This document shows positions 6,175-13,995 of a DNA stretch of 32,078 bases, in pieces. The first letter of the stretch is position 1. Every line of letters begins with the position of its first letter. The notes below the pieces were generated by a model. It searched no databases, was not told the DNA's origin, and saw only the letters and a program-made list of their open reading frames with translations. The position numbers and the translations under genes were made by a program. Source of the stretch: an uncultured Phascolarctobacterium sp. (GTDB lineage Bacteria > Bacillota > Negativicutes > Acidaminococcales > Acidaminococcaceae); NCBI GenBank assembly GCA_958448515.1, contig CAUDEF010000022.1, positions 1 to 32,078 on the forward strand, given 5' to 3'.

Positions 6175-6248
6175 TGAGCTTTAAAAGAAGAGTTGCTAGA
6201 AGACAAGGTTATGCGGCAGGGTATGTATCAAATGCGGAAAGATATTAA
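6174..6248 (+). CDS. Possible 24-residue basic microprotein
   Basis: An ATG overlapping the preceding TAA by one base (TAATG) opens a 24-codon frame, MSFKRRVARRQGYAAGYVSN plus four residues. It is very basic. The stop/start overlap suggests translational coupling, and the next sequence is a terminator, so it would be the last cistron of the operon. Such a short frame could be chance; there is no independent ribosome site. Confidence 0.35.
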   Translation: MSFKRRVARRQGYAAGYVSNAERY

Positions 6249-6326
6249 ATGAAAAACCTAGAAAAAAGAAAGTTAACTATAAATTTTGTCTTTTATGTAG
6301 GCTTAAACAATTTAATTTATGAAAAT

Positions 6327-6355
6327 AAGCAGCTGCATTTTATGTGGCTGCTTTT
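6327..6355 (+). terminator. Intrinsic terminator ending the early operon
   Basis: AAGCAGCTGCAT (6327-6338) pairs with ATGTGGCTGCTT (6342-6353) over 12 base pairs with two wobble pairs and a TTT loop, followed by a short T-run. This separates the methyltransferase operon from the HUH endonuclease gene. No convincing promoter was found between it and 6463. Confidence 0.75.
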
Positions 6356-6462
6356 AACACCTGTTTTCAACATTATATATAGAAGAAAAAATGAAGGCTG
6401 CGGCAGTGGTCTTTGTGCTGGTATGTAAGTATTATTTTCTGAGCCATAGGAGAGAATCAATT

Positions 6463-7290
6463 ATGAAAAATAAAACCAATATAAGAACAAAAACTTATTA
6501 TATGGGTAAAGCAAATAAAAAAGCAAAGTATTTAGAAATTGATTTGTTTCCTATCACAGAAACAGAAAGAAAAAGAAACAGAAAAGCTAAAGAAAAAGTT
6601 AGTGCACCCAAACAGAAAAATTTAAATGACAAAAGAGCAAAAAGATATTTTGCTCAGTTACTTAAAGCAAACTTTTCTGAAAATGATTTTCATATCACTC
6701 TGACATATTCAGAAAAATATTTACCAGCAGATATTGAAGCAGCAGAAAAAGAAGTGAAAAATTTTTTAAGAAGAATTGCACGTTTAAGAAAAAAATTAAA
6801 CCTTCCACCGCTCAAATATGTTTTTGTCAGTGAAATGGGAGTAAAGTCCAAAAGAATACATCATCACATAATCATGAATGCTGATGGATTAGATCGTGAT
6901 GCTGTAGAAAATTTATGGCGCAGACCAAAACGTAAAGGCGAAAAACAAGGTGAAGCAATTGGATTTGCAAATGCTGACAGACTGAGATTAACAGAAACAG
7001 GATTGGATGCAATAGCAGCATATCTTTCTAAAGACCCGAAAGGCCGCAGACGTTGGGTTCCAAGTTTAAATTTAAAAAAACCTGAAGTATCAGTAAGTGA
7101 TACCAAAACAAGCAGAAGTAAATTTGCCCAGCTCGTTTTATTACCAGTAGACTGTGAAAAAACCCAGGAACATTTTGAAAAAAATTATCCCGGCTATAAA
7201 CTTACCGAAGTAAAAAAAGTCTATAACGATATCACTGGTACATGGGGCATATATGCCAAAATGACATTAAAAGATATTGGGAGAGGATAA
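6463..7290 (+). CDS. HUH endonuclease, rolling-circle replication initiator type
   Basis: The ATG at 6463 is chosen because AGGAGAG lies about ten bases upstream; the frame is open to 6391 without another good site. The 275-residue product has the three expected motifs: FHITLTYS (76-83, motif 1), the metal-binding HUH motif in KRIHHHIIMN (130-139), and a catalytic-type Tyr in AAYLSKDPKGRRR (Tyr187, Lys190). Such enzymes nick one DNA strand and stay linked to the 5' end; relatives (phage G2P/ORF2-like replication proteins) start rolling-circle replication. The N-terminus is very basic. It lies directly before a RusA resolvase, 2 bases apart, which fits a replication/recombination pair. Whether it starts phage replication or is a relic from a plasmid or filamentous phage cannot be told here. 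Confidence 0.85.
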   Translation: MKNKTNIRTKTYYMGKANKKAKYLEIDLFPITETERKRNRKAKEKVSAPKQKNLNDKRAKRYFAQLLKANFSENDFHITLTYSEKYLPADIEAAEKEVKNFLRRIARLRKKLNLPPLKYVFVSEMGVKSKRIHHHIIMNADGLDRDAVENLWRRPKRKGEKQGEAIGFANADRLRLTETGLDAIAAYLSKDPKGRRRWVPSLNLKKPEVSVSDTKTSRSKFAQLVLLPVDCEKTQEHFEKNYPGYKLTEVKKVYNDITGTWGIYAKMTLKDIGRG

Positions 7291-7292
7291 AC

Positions 7293-7670
7293 ATGAAACT
7301 TAATCTTGAACTGAGTATTCCACCATCCGTCAATAAGTGTTATGCAAATATTAAACGTTATAGGCATCAGGGCAGAATATTAACCGAAGAATCAAGAAAC
7401 TGGAAACTAGAGGCAGGATATTCTGCTAAAACTGCATGCAGAAAACAAGGTTGGAGTATGCCGGAAAAAGGCATAAAAATAATACTTGAAATATATGCAT
7501 ATTGGCCGGATAAAAGAAAGCATGATATGAATAATCTGCATAAGCTTATTTGTGATGCGTTTGAGGGAGTAGTATATCCAAATGACAGCAGCGTACTTGT
7601 ACGTGATATGGATTATTATTTAGACCGTGAAAATCCTAGAGTGGAGATAGTTTGCTATGAAAAGGACTGA
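7293..7670 (+). CDS. rusA: RusA-type Holliday junction resolvase
   Basis: The ATG at 7293 follows a GAGAGG ribosome site and gives 125 residues, the usual size for RusA. The family signature is present: PDKRKHDMNNLHKLICDAFE (72-91) with the acidic residues Asp78 and Asp88 and Lys84, then VVYPNDSSVLVRD with Asp98. These Asp residues bind the metal that cuts four-way DNA junctions. In phages, RusA resolves recombination or replication intermediates before packaging. The gene is two bases after the HUH endonuclease gene and its end overlaps the next gene by 14 bases, so the three are probably one transcription unit. Confidence 0.92.
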   Translation: MKLNLELSIPPSVNKCYANIKRYRHQGRILTEESRNWKLEAGYSAKTACRKQGWSMPEKGIKIILEIYAYWPDKRKHDMNNLHKLICDAFEGVVYPNDSSVLVRDMDYYLDRENPRVEIVCYEKD

Positions 7671-8139
7671 TAACATGCTTATAGACGATAAAATAAAATT
7701 AGCTGAACAGTACTTTAAGTACCGTAAGCAGATTTTAGAGGCAGTAAAGATTAAACGGCAAGAACTAAGTAGTAAATCAGGTATTATAATGCCTAAAAAT
7801 AAATATCATGTAACAGATCCGACAGCACATGAAGCAATACATAATCTTGAACGTATTGAAAGTGTGAAAATTTATCCTAAAGACCGTCCGGAAGGTATAG
7901 CGATTTCTGACCCAGAAGAATGGCTGGAAGTCATTGAAACCGTATACAGCGAATATAAAAATAAATCTATCGGCATAGCCGTCAAAAATCAGATGGAAAA
8001 GAAGATGAGTGCAAATGTTTTATCGGGACTCATGGGAGTAACCAGAACAGTATATTATTCAAAGCGCAAGCTATTCTTTGTAGATGCAGTATTTTTAGCG
8101 CAGGAACGGAATTTATTTAAAAAAACTAAAAGTGTATAG
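7657..8139 (+). CDS. Putative late-gene transcription activator, ArpU/RinA-like
   Basis: The 160-residue product has the build of phage late regulators: a helical N-terminus, a typical DPTAHEAIHNLERI segment (54-67), a PEEWLEVIETVYSEY segment (87-100) and a C-terminal helix-turn-helix-like part (about 118-140, SANVLSGLMGVTRTVYYSKR). Its place just before the small terminase gene is the standard location of ArpU/RinA activators, which switch on packaging and structural genes. ATG 7657 overlaps rusA; ATG 7675 is an alternative start. Its stop codon lies inside the 14-base element of the first late promoter. That element recurs at two other late operons, so this protein is the natural candidate to bind it. 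The family call is by pattern and position, not a database match. Confidence 0.6.
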   Translation: MKRTDNMLIDDKIKLAEQYFKYRKQILEAVKIKRQELSSKSGIIMPKNKYHVTDPTAHEAIHNLERIESVKIYPKDRPEGIAISDPEEWLEVIETVYSEYKNKSIGIAVKNQMEKKMSANVLSGLMGVTRTVYYSKRKLFFVDAVFLAQERNLFKKTKSV

Positions 8140-8169
8140 GACAAAATACCAAAAATCACATGCTATAAT
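8133..8169 (+). promoter_or_regulatory. Late promoter A: 14-base element plus extended -10
   Basis: TGTATAGGACAAAA (8133-8146) is followed after exactly 17 bases by TATAAT (8164-8169), with TG two bases before it (extended -10). The element contains the stop codon of the putative activator gene. Identical elements with identical 17-base spacing occur at 18868 and 30552. It would sit at about -43 to -30, where a class II activator or a dedicated sigma factor would bind. The predicted start is near 8176. Confidence 0.75.
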
Positions 8170-8188
8170 ATCAACATAGAGTAATAGA

Positions 8189-8222
8189 CAGTGCTGATAC
8201 ACAGTATCAGTGCTGTTTTTTT
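8189..8222 (+). terminator. Intrinsic terminator directly downstream of late promoter A
   Basis: CAGTGCTGATAC (8189-8200) pairs with GTATCAGTGCTG (8204-8215) over 12 pairs with two wobbles and an ACA loop, followed by seven T. It lies only about 13 bases after the predicted start of promoter A and before the ribosome site of the small terminase gene. RNA from promoter A would stop at about 46 bases unless antiterminated; it also ends read-through from the activator operon. Confidence 0.85.
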
Positions 8223-8253
8223 ATACCCAAAAACAGGTAAAGGAGTGATAAAA

Positions 8254-8691
8254 ATGGCAGTCAAGGGTAAGGCAGAAAGTAAAACTACAAAGCTGACTGC
8301 CCAGCAGGATAAATTTTGCTTAATGTATCGCAAATATTGTGGAGATGGAACAAAGGCTGCAATCTCAGCAGGATATAGCGAAAAAAGCGCATCTTCTATG
8401 GCATGTCAGTTACTAAAGAATCCTAAAGTACAGGCAAGAATAAAAAAACTTGCTGAAGATGCTAAAAGATTAACGATTATGGACACCTGCGAACGGCAGG
8501 AAAGATTAACTGAAATTGCCAGAAACATTGAAGTTGACCCGGCAGCAGCAATAAGAGCAATCGACATACTGAACAAAATGGACGGTAAGTACCTTGTGAA
8601 AATTGAAATTGATGCCAAAGTAAACATCAGCAGCCTGCTTAAAACACGTATGGAGCGTAAGAGAAATGGCCAAAACAAAAAACAATCTTAA
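8254..8691 (+). CDS. terS: Terminase small subunit
   Basis: The ATG at 8254 follows AAAGGAGTG and gives 145 residues. The N-terminal part is the DNA-binding domain of the Terminase_2 family: TAQQDKFCLMYRKYCGDGTK, AAISAGYSEKSASSMACQLL, KNPKVQARIKKL (about 16-68), a helix-turn-helix that recognises the packaging site. The helical middle drives ring assembly, and the basic tail (LLKTRMERKRNGQNKKQS) probably contacts the large subunit. It overlaps the large terminase gene by 26 bases, the usual arrangement. It is the first gene after promoter/terminator module A, so its expression should depend on how that terminator is passed. Confidence 0.93.
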   Translation: MAVKGKAESKTTKLTAQQDKFCLMYRKYCGDGTKAAISAGYSEKSASSMACQLLKNPKVQARIKKLAEDAKRLTIMDTCERQERLTEIARNIEVDPAAAIRAIDILNKMDGKYLVKIEIDAKVNISSLLKTRMERKRNGQNKKQS

Positions 8692-10156
8692 ACAGGAAGA
8701 TGCAGAAGCATTAGCAGACTATCTTTTTGAGTGTCAGCACGATCCGCTAAAGTTTGTTGAATTATCCTTCCCATGGGGAGAGCCGGGAACACCGCTGGAA
8801 CATGAAGAAGGACCGGCAGAGTGGCAAAAAGATGTAATGGCTAATATACGTGATGGACTTATCAGTGCTGAAGAAGTAATTCGTAATGCTGTAGCATCAG
8901 GTAACGGCATAGGAAAATCTGCGTTAGTTGCATGGCTTATCTTATGGGCAGTGGGAACATATCCGGAAACACGCGGAGTAGTTACAGCAAACACTGATAC
9001 CCAGCTAAGGACTAAGACATGGCCTGAGCTGGCAAAATGGTATCAGATGTGGATAGCAAGAGATTTGTTTGAGTATACTTCATCCAGCATCTACAGCAAG
9101 GAACAGGGTAAAGAAAAGACATGGCGCATTGACTGCATACCATGGAGTGAAGAAAATCCTGAAAGCTTTGCAGGCTTGCATAATAAAAATAAACGCATAC
9201 TCATTGTATTTGACGAAGCATCAGCAATAGCAGACATTATCTGGGAAACCATGGAAGGTGCACTTACTGACGGAGAAACAGAAATTATCTGGTGTGCGTT
9301 CGGAAACCCAACGAGAAGAAACGGCCGTTTTTATGAATGTTTTCATAAACACAGAAATCTCTGGTATCACAGGCAGATTAACGGTGAAGACGTTCCTCAT
9401 ACCAACAAAAAACTTTATGCTGACTGGCGTGAGCAGTACGGTGAAGACAGCGACTTTTACAAAGTCCATGTTTTGGGACAATTCCCAAGCAGCAATGAAA
9501 AGCAGTTTATCTCTACAAAACTGGTAGATGAAGCACGTAAACGAGTACTCAAAGAGCATCAGTTTAACTTTGCCCCCAAAATCATTGGACTGGACTGTGC
9601 GTGGACCGGTAAAGATACACTGAGGTGTTATTTACGGCAGGGGTTATTTTGCAAAAAGCTGTTTACAATACCGGTAAATGATGACGATATCCAAGTTGCT
9701 GCTATGCTTGCCAGAGCGGAAGACGAAGAACAGGCAGATGCAGTATTTTTAGACCTTGCATACGGAACTGGAATAAAGTCAGCAGGTAAAGCGTGGGGAC
9801 GTGATTGGACATTAGTTGCGTTTAACGGTAAAAGCACGCGCCCTGACTGCAGAAATAAACGCGCAGAAATGTGGGCGAACTGCCGCGACTGGCTGAAAAA
9901 TGGCGGTGCTTTGCCTCCGGATGACCAACAGCTGGCAGATGATTTAACAGCTCCGGAACTTGTTGGCGAAGATGCCGGTAAAATACAGCTGGAAAGTAAA
10001 AAAAGCATGAAAGCACGAGGAATACCATCTCCGGATAGTGCAGATGCTTTAGTATTAACCTTTGCTTATGACGTAAGAAGCAAGCGCGAGTCAGCATATG
10101 CCCAGGAAATTAATAAACGCAGAAAAAGACAATATGACCCTTTTGGAAGGAGGTGA
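8666..10156 (+). CDS. terL: Terminase large subunit (packaging ATPase and nuclease)
   Basis: This is the motor that pumps DNA into the prohead and cuts it. In the 496-residue product the Walker A loop is ASGNGIGKS (77-85) and the Walker B strand with catalytic Glu is ILIVFDEAS (178-186). A coupling-type FGNP motif follows at about 212-215. The C-terminal RNase H-like nuclease has its first Asp in IIGLDCAWTGKD (Asp310), another in VFLDLAYGTG (about 360-369) and the last in PDSADALVLTFAY. The length is normal and all key residues are present. The start overlaps the small subunit gene. A GGAG site precedes ATG 8666. Confidence 0.96.
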   Translation: MAKTKNNLKQEDAEALADYLFECQHDPLKFVELSFPWGEPGTPLEHEEGPAEWQKDVMANIRDGLISAEEVIRNAVASGNGIGKSALVAWLILWAVGTYPETRGVVTANTDTQLRTKTWPELAKWYQMWIARDLFEYTSSSIYSKEQGKEKTWRIDCIPWSEENPESFAGLHNKNKRILIVFDEASAIADIIWETMEGALTDGETEIIWCAFGNPTRRNGRFYECFHKHRNLWYHRQINGEDVPHTNKKLYADWREQYGEDSDFYKVHVLGQFPSSNEKQFISTKLVDEARKRVLKEHQFNFAPKIIGLDCAWTGKDTLRCYLRQGLFCKKLFTIPVNDDDIQVAAMLARAEDEEQADAVFLDLAYGTGIKSAGKAWGRDWTLVAFNGKSTRPDCRNKRAEMWANCRDWLKNGGALPPDDQQLADDLTAPELVGEDAGKIQLESKKSMKARGIPSPDSADALVLTFAYDVRSKRESAYAQEINKRRKRQYDPFGRR

Positions 10157-10161
10157 GCAGC

Positions 10162-10398
10162 ATGAAATTAGAATTACAGTTACACGGTGGCGGCGGTGGT
10201 GGCAGTGCGCCGCAAGTCAAACAAAGTGCTCCGGGAAGTCAGTCTGTAGCAACTATTGATAACACTACTGAAGACGAAAGACTACGCCTGAAAGAAAAAC
10301 TTTCCAGTGCGCGTGGTAAAAAATACACCGACAAAACAGGCGGCAGTGAGTTAACGCTTACAGTAGATACAGTAAAGAAAATGCTGTTAGGAGAATAA
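10162..10398 (+). CDS. Small Gly-rich protein between terminase and portal
   Basis: A very strong AAGGAGGTG ribosome site (10147-10155) sets the start at ATG 10162, giving 78 residues. After a short beta-prone start (MKLELQLHG) comes a run of six Gly, a Ser/Gln-rich flexible part, then a charged helix (EDERLRLKEKLSSARGKKY) and a C-terminal helical segment. I do not recognise a named family, although short proteins with such a Gly-run occur at this position in related podophages. The strong translation signal and the place directly before the portal suggest a virion or assembly factor; this is inference. Confidence 0.75.
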   Translation: MKLELQLHGGGGGGSAPQVKQSAPGSQSVATIDNTTEDERLRLKEKLSSARGKKYTDKTGGSELTLTVDTVKKMLLGE

Positions 10399-10399
10399 C

Positions 10400-12070
10400 A
10401 TGAAGCTGAATGAAATACTTATGGACAATCAGCTGCTTAAACTTAAACAGGGCATTGTTGCTCAAATGTATAATGAGCGTACAAACTATGAAAGCCTGTG
10501 GAAAAAACTATCAGACTATATAAATCCTTATCGTGGAAGATTTTACGAAGAATATGGAAGTCTGGAAGGCAGCCGCAGGGACAGGTGCCTTATTAACAGT
10601 TACCCTATGGAAGTCAGCAGAAGATGCGCTGCAGGGCTTCACAGCGGTTTAACCAGTCCCAGCAGACCATGGTTTGAGCTTTCTTTAAAAGACGAAGAAA
10701 AAGCAAACTACCATCCGGTCAGAATGTGGCTTAATGATGTGCATGATATCATGATGAGTTTGCATGCGCGTGGTAATTCATACGAAATGCTGTATAACAC
10801 CGAAGCAGAAATGTGTCAGTTTGGAACCGGTGCTGCATTGCTAACGCAGAACTACGATACAGGCATGTGGTGCAGATATTTTACCTGCGGAGAATATGCC
10901 GGAAAACTCAACAATATGGGTAAAGCTGAAATGTTCTGCCGTAAATTTTACATGGATGCACACAGCATGATAGCTGAATTTGGTAAAGAAAATGTTTCTC
11001 AGTCTGTACTTAATGCATATAAGCAGGGAGATATTGCCAGTAAGTTTTCTGTTGAAATGCTTATTGAGCGTAATTATAACTACAATCCCGAAAAGCTTGG
11101 ATTAGGAAACTTCCCATGGCGCAGTCTGTATTACGAAACAGGAAGTACAGATAAATTCCTGCGTATCAGCGGTTATTATGAACAGCCATTTATACTGGCA
11201 CCGTGGGAGCGGATAGCTAATACTCCATACGGTATTGGCTGCGGGCACTATGCGTTAGGGGACTGTATGCAGCTGCAGAAAATTGAAGAAAATAAACTGC
11301 GAGCAACGGATAACGCAGTAGATCCTGCAATGGTATATCCAGCATCTATGAAAGACGTGGATAACATGCCCGGCGGCATAAACTATGCACCGGACGGTAT
11401 AGTACAGCAGGCATACCCATTAATAGATCCACGCGCCAAAGCCTACGAAGGTATGATACTTTTAGCCAATGAAACTAAGCAGCAAATATCCAGCAGCTTT
11501 TATTATGACTTAATGATTATGCTGGCAGCGCAGAATACACCGCAAATGACAGCCAGAGAAGTAGCAGAACGCCATGAAGAAAAACTTCTGATGCTTGGAC
11601 CTGTACTGGAACAGTTTTACAAAAATGTACTGGAGGTAGTTACTTTAAGGCTTTTTGGCATCTGCCAGCGAAATGGCATACTGCCGCCCATGCCGGAAGA
11701 AATCACCAAAGAAGAACTTGATGTTAAATTCGTCAGCCTGCTTGCACAGGCACAGAAAATGGTCAGCATACCGGCCATTGAAAATGTTGTTGGCCTTGCA
11801 GGAAATCTTGCGGCTATTTATCCTGAAGCACCGGATATTATTGATGTTGATAAGGTGATTAGAACAGTGGCAGTGGTACGTGGAGCACCGGAAAAAATAC
11901 TGCGCAGTGAAGATGAAGTTGCAGAAATTCGTAAACAAAGAGCTCAGGCGCAGGCACAGGCACTGCAGGCACAGGAAGCAGCAGCTGCTGCTCAGCCGGT
12001 TAAACAATATGCAGAAGCAGCAAGGCTTATGAGTGAAGTAGATACTGACAAGGTAGAAAGGATTCTCTGA
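10400..12070 (+). CDS. Portal (head-tail connector) protein, T7 gp8-like
   Basis: The 556-residue product matches the T7-type head-to-tail connector family. Visible landmarks are the N-terminal helical region with YESLWKKLSDYINPYRGRF, the conserved-type SGLTSPSRPWFELSL (about 82-96), LYNTEAEMCQFGTGAALL, and a helical crown region with NTPQMTAREVAERHEEKL. The last 50 residues are rich in Gln and Ala. The dodecameric portal is the DNA gate of the capsid and the site where terminase and tail bind. The length is normal for the family. A TTAGGAG ribosome site precedes ATG 10400, one base after the previous stop. The stop overlaps the next start (TGATG). Confidence 0.93.
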   Translation: MKLNEILMDNQLLKLKQGIVAQMYNERTNYESLWKKLSDYINPYRGRFYEEYGSLEGSRRDRCLINSYPMEVSRRCAAGLHSGLTSPSRPWFELSLKDEEKANYHPVRMWLNDVHDIMMSLHARGNSYEMLYNTEAEMCQFGTGAALLTQNYDTGMWCRYFTCGEYAGKLNNMGKAEMFCRKFYMDAHSMIAEFGKENVSQSVLNAYKQGDIASKFSVEMLIERNYNYNPEKLGLGNFPWRSLYYETGSTDKFLRISGYYEQPFILAPWERIANTPYGIGCGHYALGDCMQLQKIEENKLRATDNAVDPAMVYPASMKDVDNMPGGINYAPDGIVQQAYPLIDPRAKAYEGMILLANETKQQISSSFYYDLMIMLAAQNTPQMTAREVAERHEEKLLMLGPVLEQFYKNVLEVVTLRLFGICQRNGILPPMPEEITKEELDVKFVSLLAQAQKMVSIPAIENVVGLAGNLAAIYPEAPDIIDVDKVIRTVAVVRGAPEKILRSEDEVAEIRKQRAQAQAQALQAQEAAAAAQPVKQYAEAARLMSEVDTDKVERIL

Positions 12071-12369
12071 TGAATTTTCAAGAAATTTTACAAGACACCA
12101 TGGAAAGTGAAAACGGCAGGCAGCTGATATACGGCATACTTGAAATGACAGGTATTAACGATACCGCAGTATTCACAGCTAATGGTACTGTAAATGCCTA
12201 CTATCAGGGACAAAGAGCAGTAGGCAGCGAACTTCTTAACAATATCAGAAAATTCCGTGATGGTTTTGAACTGGAATGTATGATGCGTAAAGAAGCCAGA
12301 GCACGTCCCAAAACACCGAAAAAGAAACAGGTTTTTTACGATAACTTTATAGGGAGTAATGAAGTATGA
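12070..12369 (+). CDS. Bbp19-like phage protein
   Basis: The 99-residue product resembles the small Bbp19-type protein of Bordetella phage BPP-1 and relatives: GRQLIYGILEMTGINDTAVF, then the AYYQGQRAVGSELLNNI block, then a helix with ELECMMRKEARARP. It is found between portal and scaffold genes in this phage group. The exact function is not established; an assembly or connector role is assumed from position. It starts with ATG overlapping the portal stop codon and its own end overlaps the scaffold start by four bases. The basic end (RPKTPKKKQ) could touch DNA or the scaffold. Confidence 0.7.
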   Translation: MNFQEILQDTMESENGRQLIYGILEMTGINDTAVFTANGTVNAYYQGQRAVGSELLNNIRKFRDGFELECMMRKEARARPKTPKKKQVFYDNFIGSNEV

Positions 12370-12947
12370 AAAATTTTCAGATATTCTTTGAAATTGATGG
12401 TGCAGGCGGCGGTACACCGGAGCCAACACCGACACCAGAACCAACACCGGAACCGACACCCGGGCAACCAGAACCAACACCAGAGCCGCCCGGGCAGCCT
12501 GAGCCGACTCCTGAATTAGTGTTTAATCTGGGAGAAGGCTTAACAATTACCGAACAGCAGCAAAGCAGACTGGCAGAAATTGCTAAAACCGCAAACCTTA
12601 ATCAGCAAACCATGGATGCGCTGCTTAATATGCATAGCGAGATTATGCTGGATACTATTAAACAAGCTGAAGCTGAGCGTAATGGCTGGGTTGAAGACTG
12701 CAAAAAGCATGGACTTTTAACTGAAGAAAATATTGCTTTTGCTAAAGAAGCCGTTGATATGTTTGGCGGTAGTGAAGTAATGCAGGTGCTTGTAAATACA
12801 GGTGCAGCAAACCATCCGTCAGTACAGAAGATGCTGCAGACTATTGGCAGACTTATTCATGAAGATAAGCCGGCTGATGGCAGTGGTAATCCAGCACCTA
12901 AAATTACAAATGACGTACTGTTCAAAAACAGTAACTATCCAAAATAA
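12366..12947 (+). CDS. Putative scaffolding protein with Pro-rich repeats
   Basis: The 193-residue product has a short N-terminus, then a proline-rich low-complexity stretch built from PEPTP and GQPEPTP units (about residues 17-50). A helical acidic body (about 60-165) with ITEQQQSRLAEIAK, LNMHSEIMLDTIKQAEAER and EENIAFAKEAVDMFGG follows, and then a flexible end. A helical, acidic protein encoded just before the major capsid gene is the usual place and shape of a scaffolding protein that shapes the prohead and then leaves. There is no sign of a protease motif. The Pro-rich stretch is repetitive at DNA level and may vary in copy number. The assignment rests on position and composition. Confidence 0.65.
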   Translation: MKNFQIFFEIDGAGGGTPEPTPTPEPTPEPTPGQPEPTPEPPGQPEPTPELVFNLGEGLTITEQQQSRLAEIAKTANLNQQTMDALLNMHSEIMLDTIKQAEAERNGWVEDCKKHGLLTEENIAFAKEAVDMFGGSEVMQVLVNTGAANHPSVQKMLQTIGRLIHEDKPADGSGNPAPKITNDVLFKNSNYPK

Positions 12948-12965
12948 GAAAAGGAAGTGTGAATA

Positions 12966-13979
12966 ATGGCAATTACAATTACTGGCCTTTATGGCGATAC
13001 TGGGCTTGTTACTCTTAATGATATTGCTACTAAATACGCTCAAAAGGGCGATATGACTATGAAACGTATTGTGGAGCTGCAGGCTCAGACAAACAATTTC
13101 TGGGGCGTTATCGGCATGAAAGAATGCAATGACGGTACCAAAGAAAAAGTACTGCTGCGTACTAAATTACCGGACCTCGCGTGGAGAATGCTTAACCGTG
13201 GTGTAAAAACTTCTAAATCCGGCAGCAAAGAAGTAACTTACACTACCGGCGGTGTTGAAGCATATGCTGTTGTAGATGAACGCCTGATGGAAATGAACGG
13301 CTACAGCAATGACTTCAGACTTTCTGAAAATATGGCTTATCAGCATGCTATGAGTAATGAAATGAGCCAGACTTTCTTCTATGGTGATGAAAACGTTAAT
13401 CCGGCAGGCTTTACCGGACTTTCTGCCCATTATTACAAAAAAGCTGATCTGACATCTGATGATGTGTGGGGTAAACAGATTGTAGATGCAGGCGGCACCG
13501 GCAGCAAATTATCCTCTCTGTGGATTTGTACTTTCAGCCCTGATACCGTATATGGCATCACTCCCAAAGGCATTCCAGCAGGCTACAGATACCGCGACAA
13601 TGCACGTGTACCTATCACCAATGATAAAGGCGAAAAATTCTATGCATATGAATCCCAATATAACTGGGACTTTGGGCTTTGCATTCGTGATCCGCGTTAT
13701 GTTGTACGTCTGGCTAACATTGACCTTACCAATCGTGATGATACTGAATTTGTAGACAAACTTATTGATGCATATAACCGCATTGAAAACGTAGACAAGG
13801 GAAGAACATTTATTATGTGTAACCGCAATGTTCAAACATATCTGGCTATTTTGGCAGCTAAAAAACAAAACGTAAATCTGACTGTTCGTGAATTTGGCGG
13901 TGCACCTATCGAACACTTCTGGAGCTCTCCGATTTTAAGATGTGATGCACTCCTCAATACTGAATCTCAGGTAATGTAA
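12966..13979 (+). CDS. Major capsid protein (Bbp17-like)
   Basis: The 337-residue product is a likely HK97-fold capsid subunit of the BPP-1 (Bbp17) type. It starts MAITITGLYGDTGLVTLNDI, and it has conserved-looking blocks NNFWGVIGMKECNDG, WRMLNRGVKTSKSG, VVDERLMEMNGYSNDFRLSE, FFYGDENVNPAGFTGL and WDFGLCIRDPRYVVRLANID. It lies between scaffold and cement protein genes, in the expected place. A strong AAGGAAGTG ribosome site precedes the ATG, and codon use looks more GC-rich than in neighbouring early genes, as expected for a highly expressed gene. There is no N-terminal delta domain or fused protease visible. Confidence 0.88.
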   Translation: MAITITGLYGDTGLVTLNDIATKYAQKGDMTMKRIVELQAQTNNFWGVIGMKECNDGTKEKVLLRTKLPDLAWRMLNRGVKTSKSGSKEVTYTTGGVEAYAVVDERLMEMNGYSNDFRLSENMAYQHAMSNEMSQTFFYGDENVNPAGFTGLSAHYYKKADLTSDDVWGKQIVDAGGTGSKLSSLWICTFSPDTVYGITPKGIPAGYRYRDNARVPITNDKGEKFYAYESQYNWDFGLCIRDPRYVVRLANIDLTNRDDTEFVDKLIDAYNRIENVDKGRTFIMCNRNVQTYLAILAAKKQNVNLTVREFGGAPIEHFWSSPILRCDALLNTESQVM

Positions 13980-13995
13980 TAAGAGGTGAATAAAA

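Noticed and set aside
6249..6428. 59-codon plus-strand frame (MKNLEKRKLTINFVF...)
   Set aside because: It spans the strong terminator at 6327-6355, has no ribosome site and has an unlikely composition; it looks like chance.
6356..6462. Promoter for the HUH endonuclease gene
   Set aside because: Only AT-rich stretches without a properly spaced -35 and -10 pair were seen.
9221..10097. Several minus-strand frames over the large terminase gene
   Set aside because: They overlap conserved terminase coding sequence; their low-complexity Ser/Leu-rich products look like antisense artefacts.
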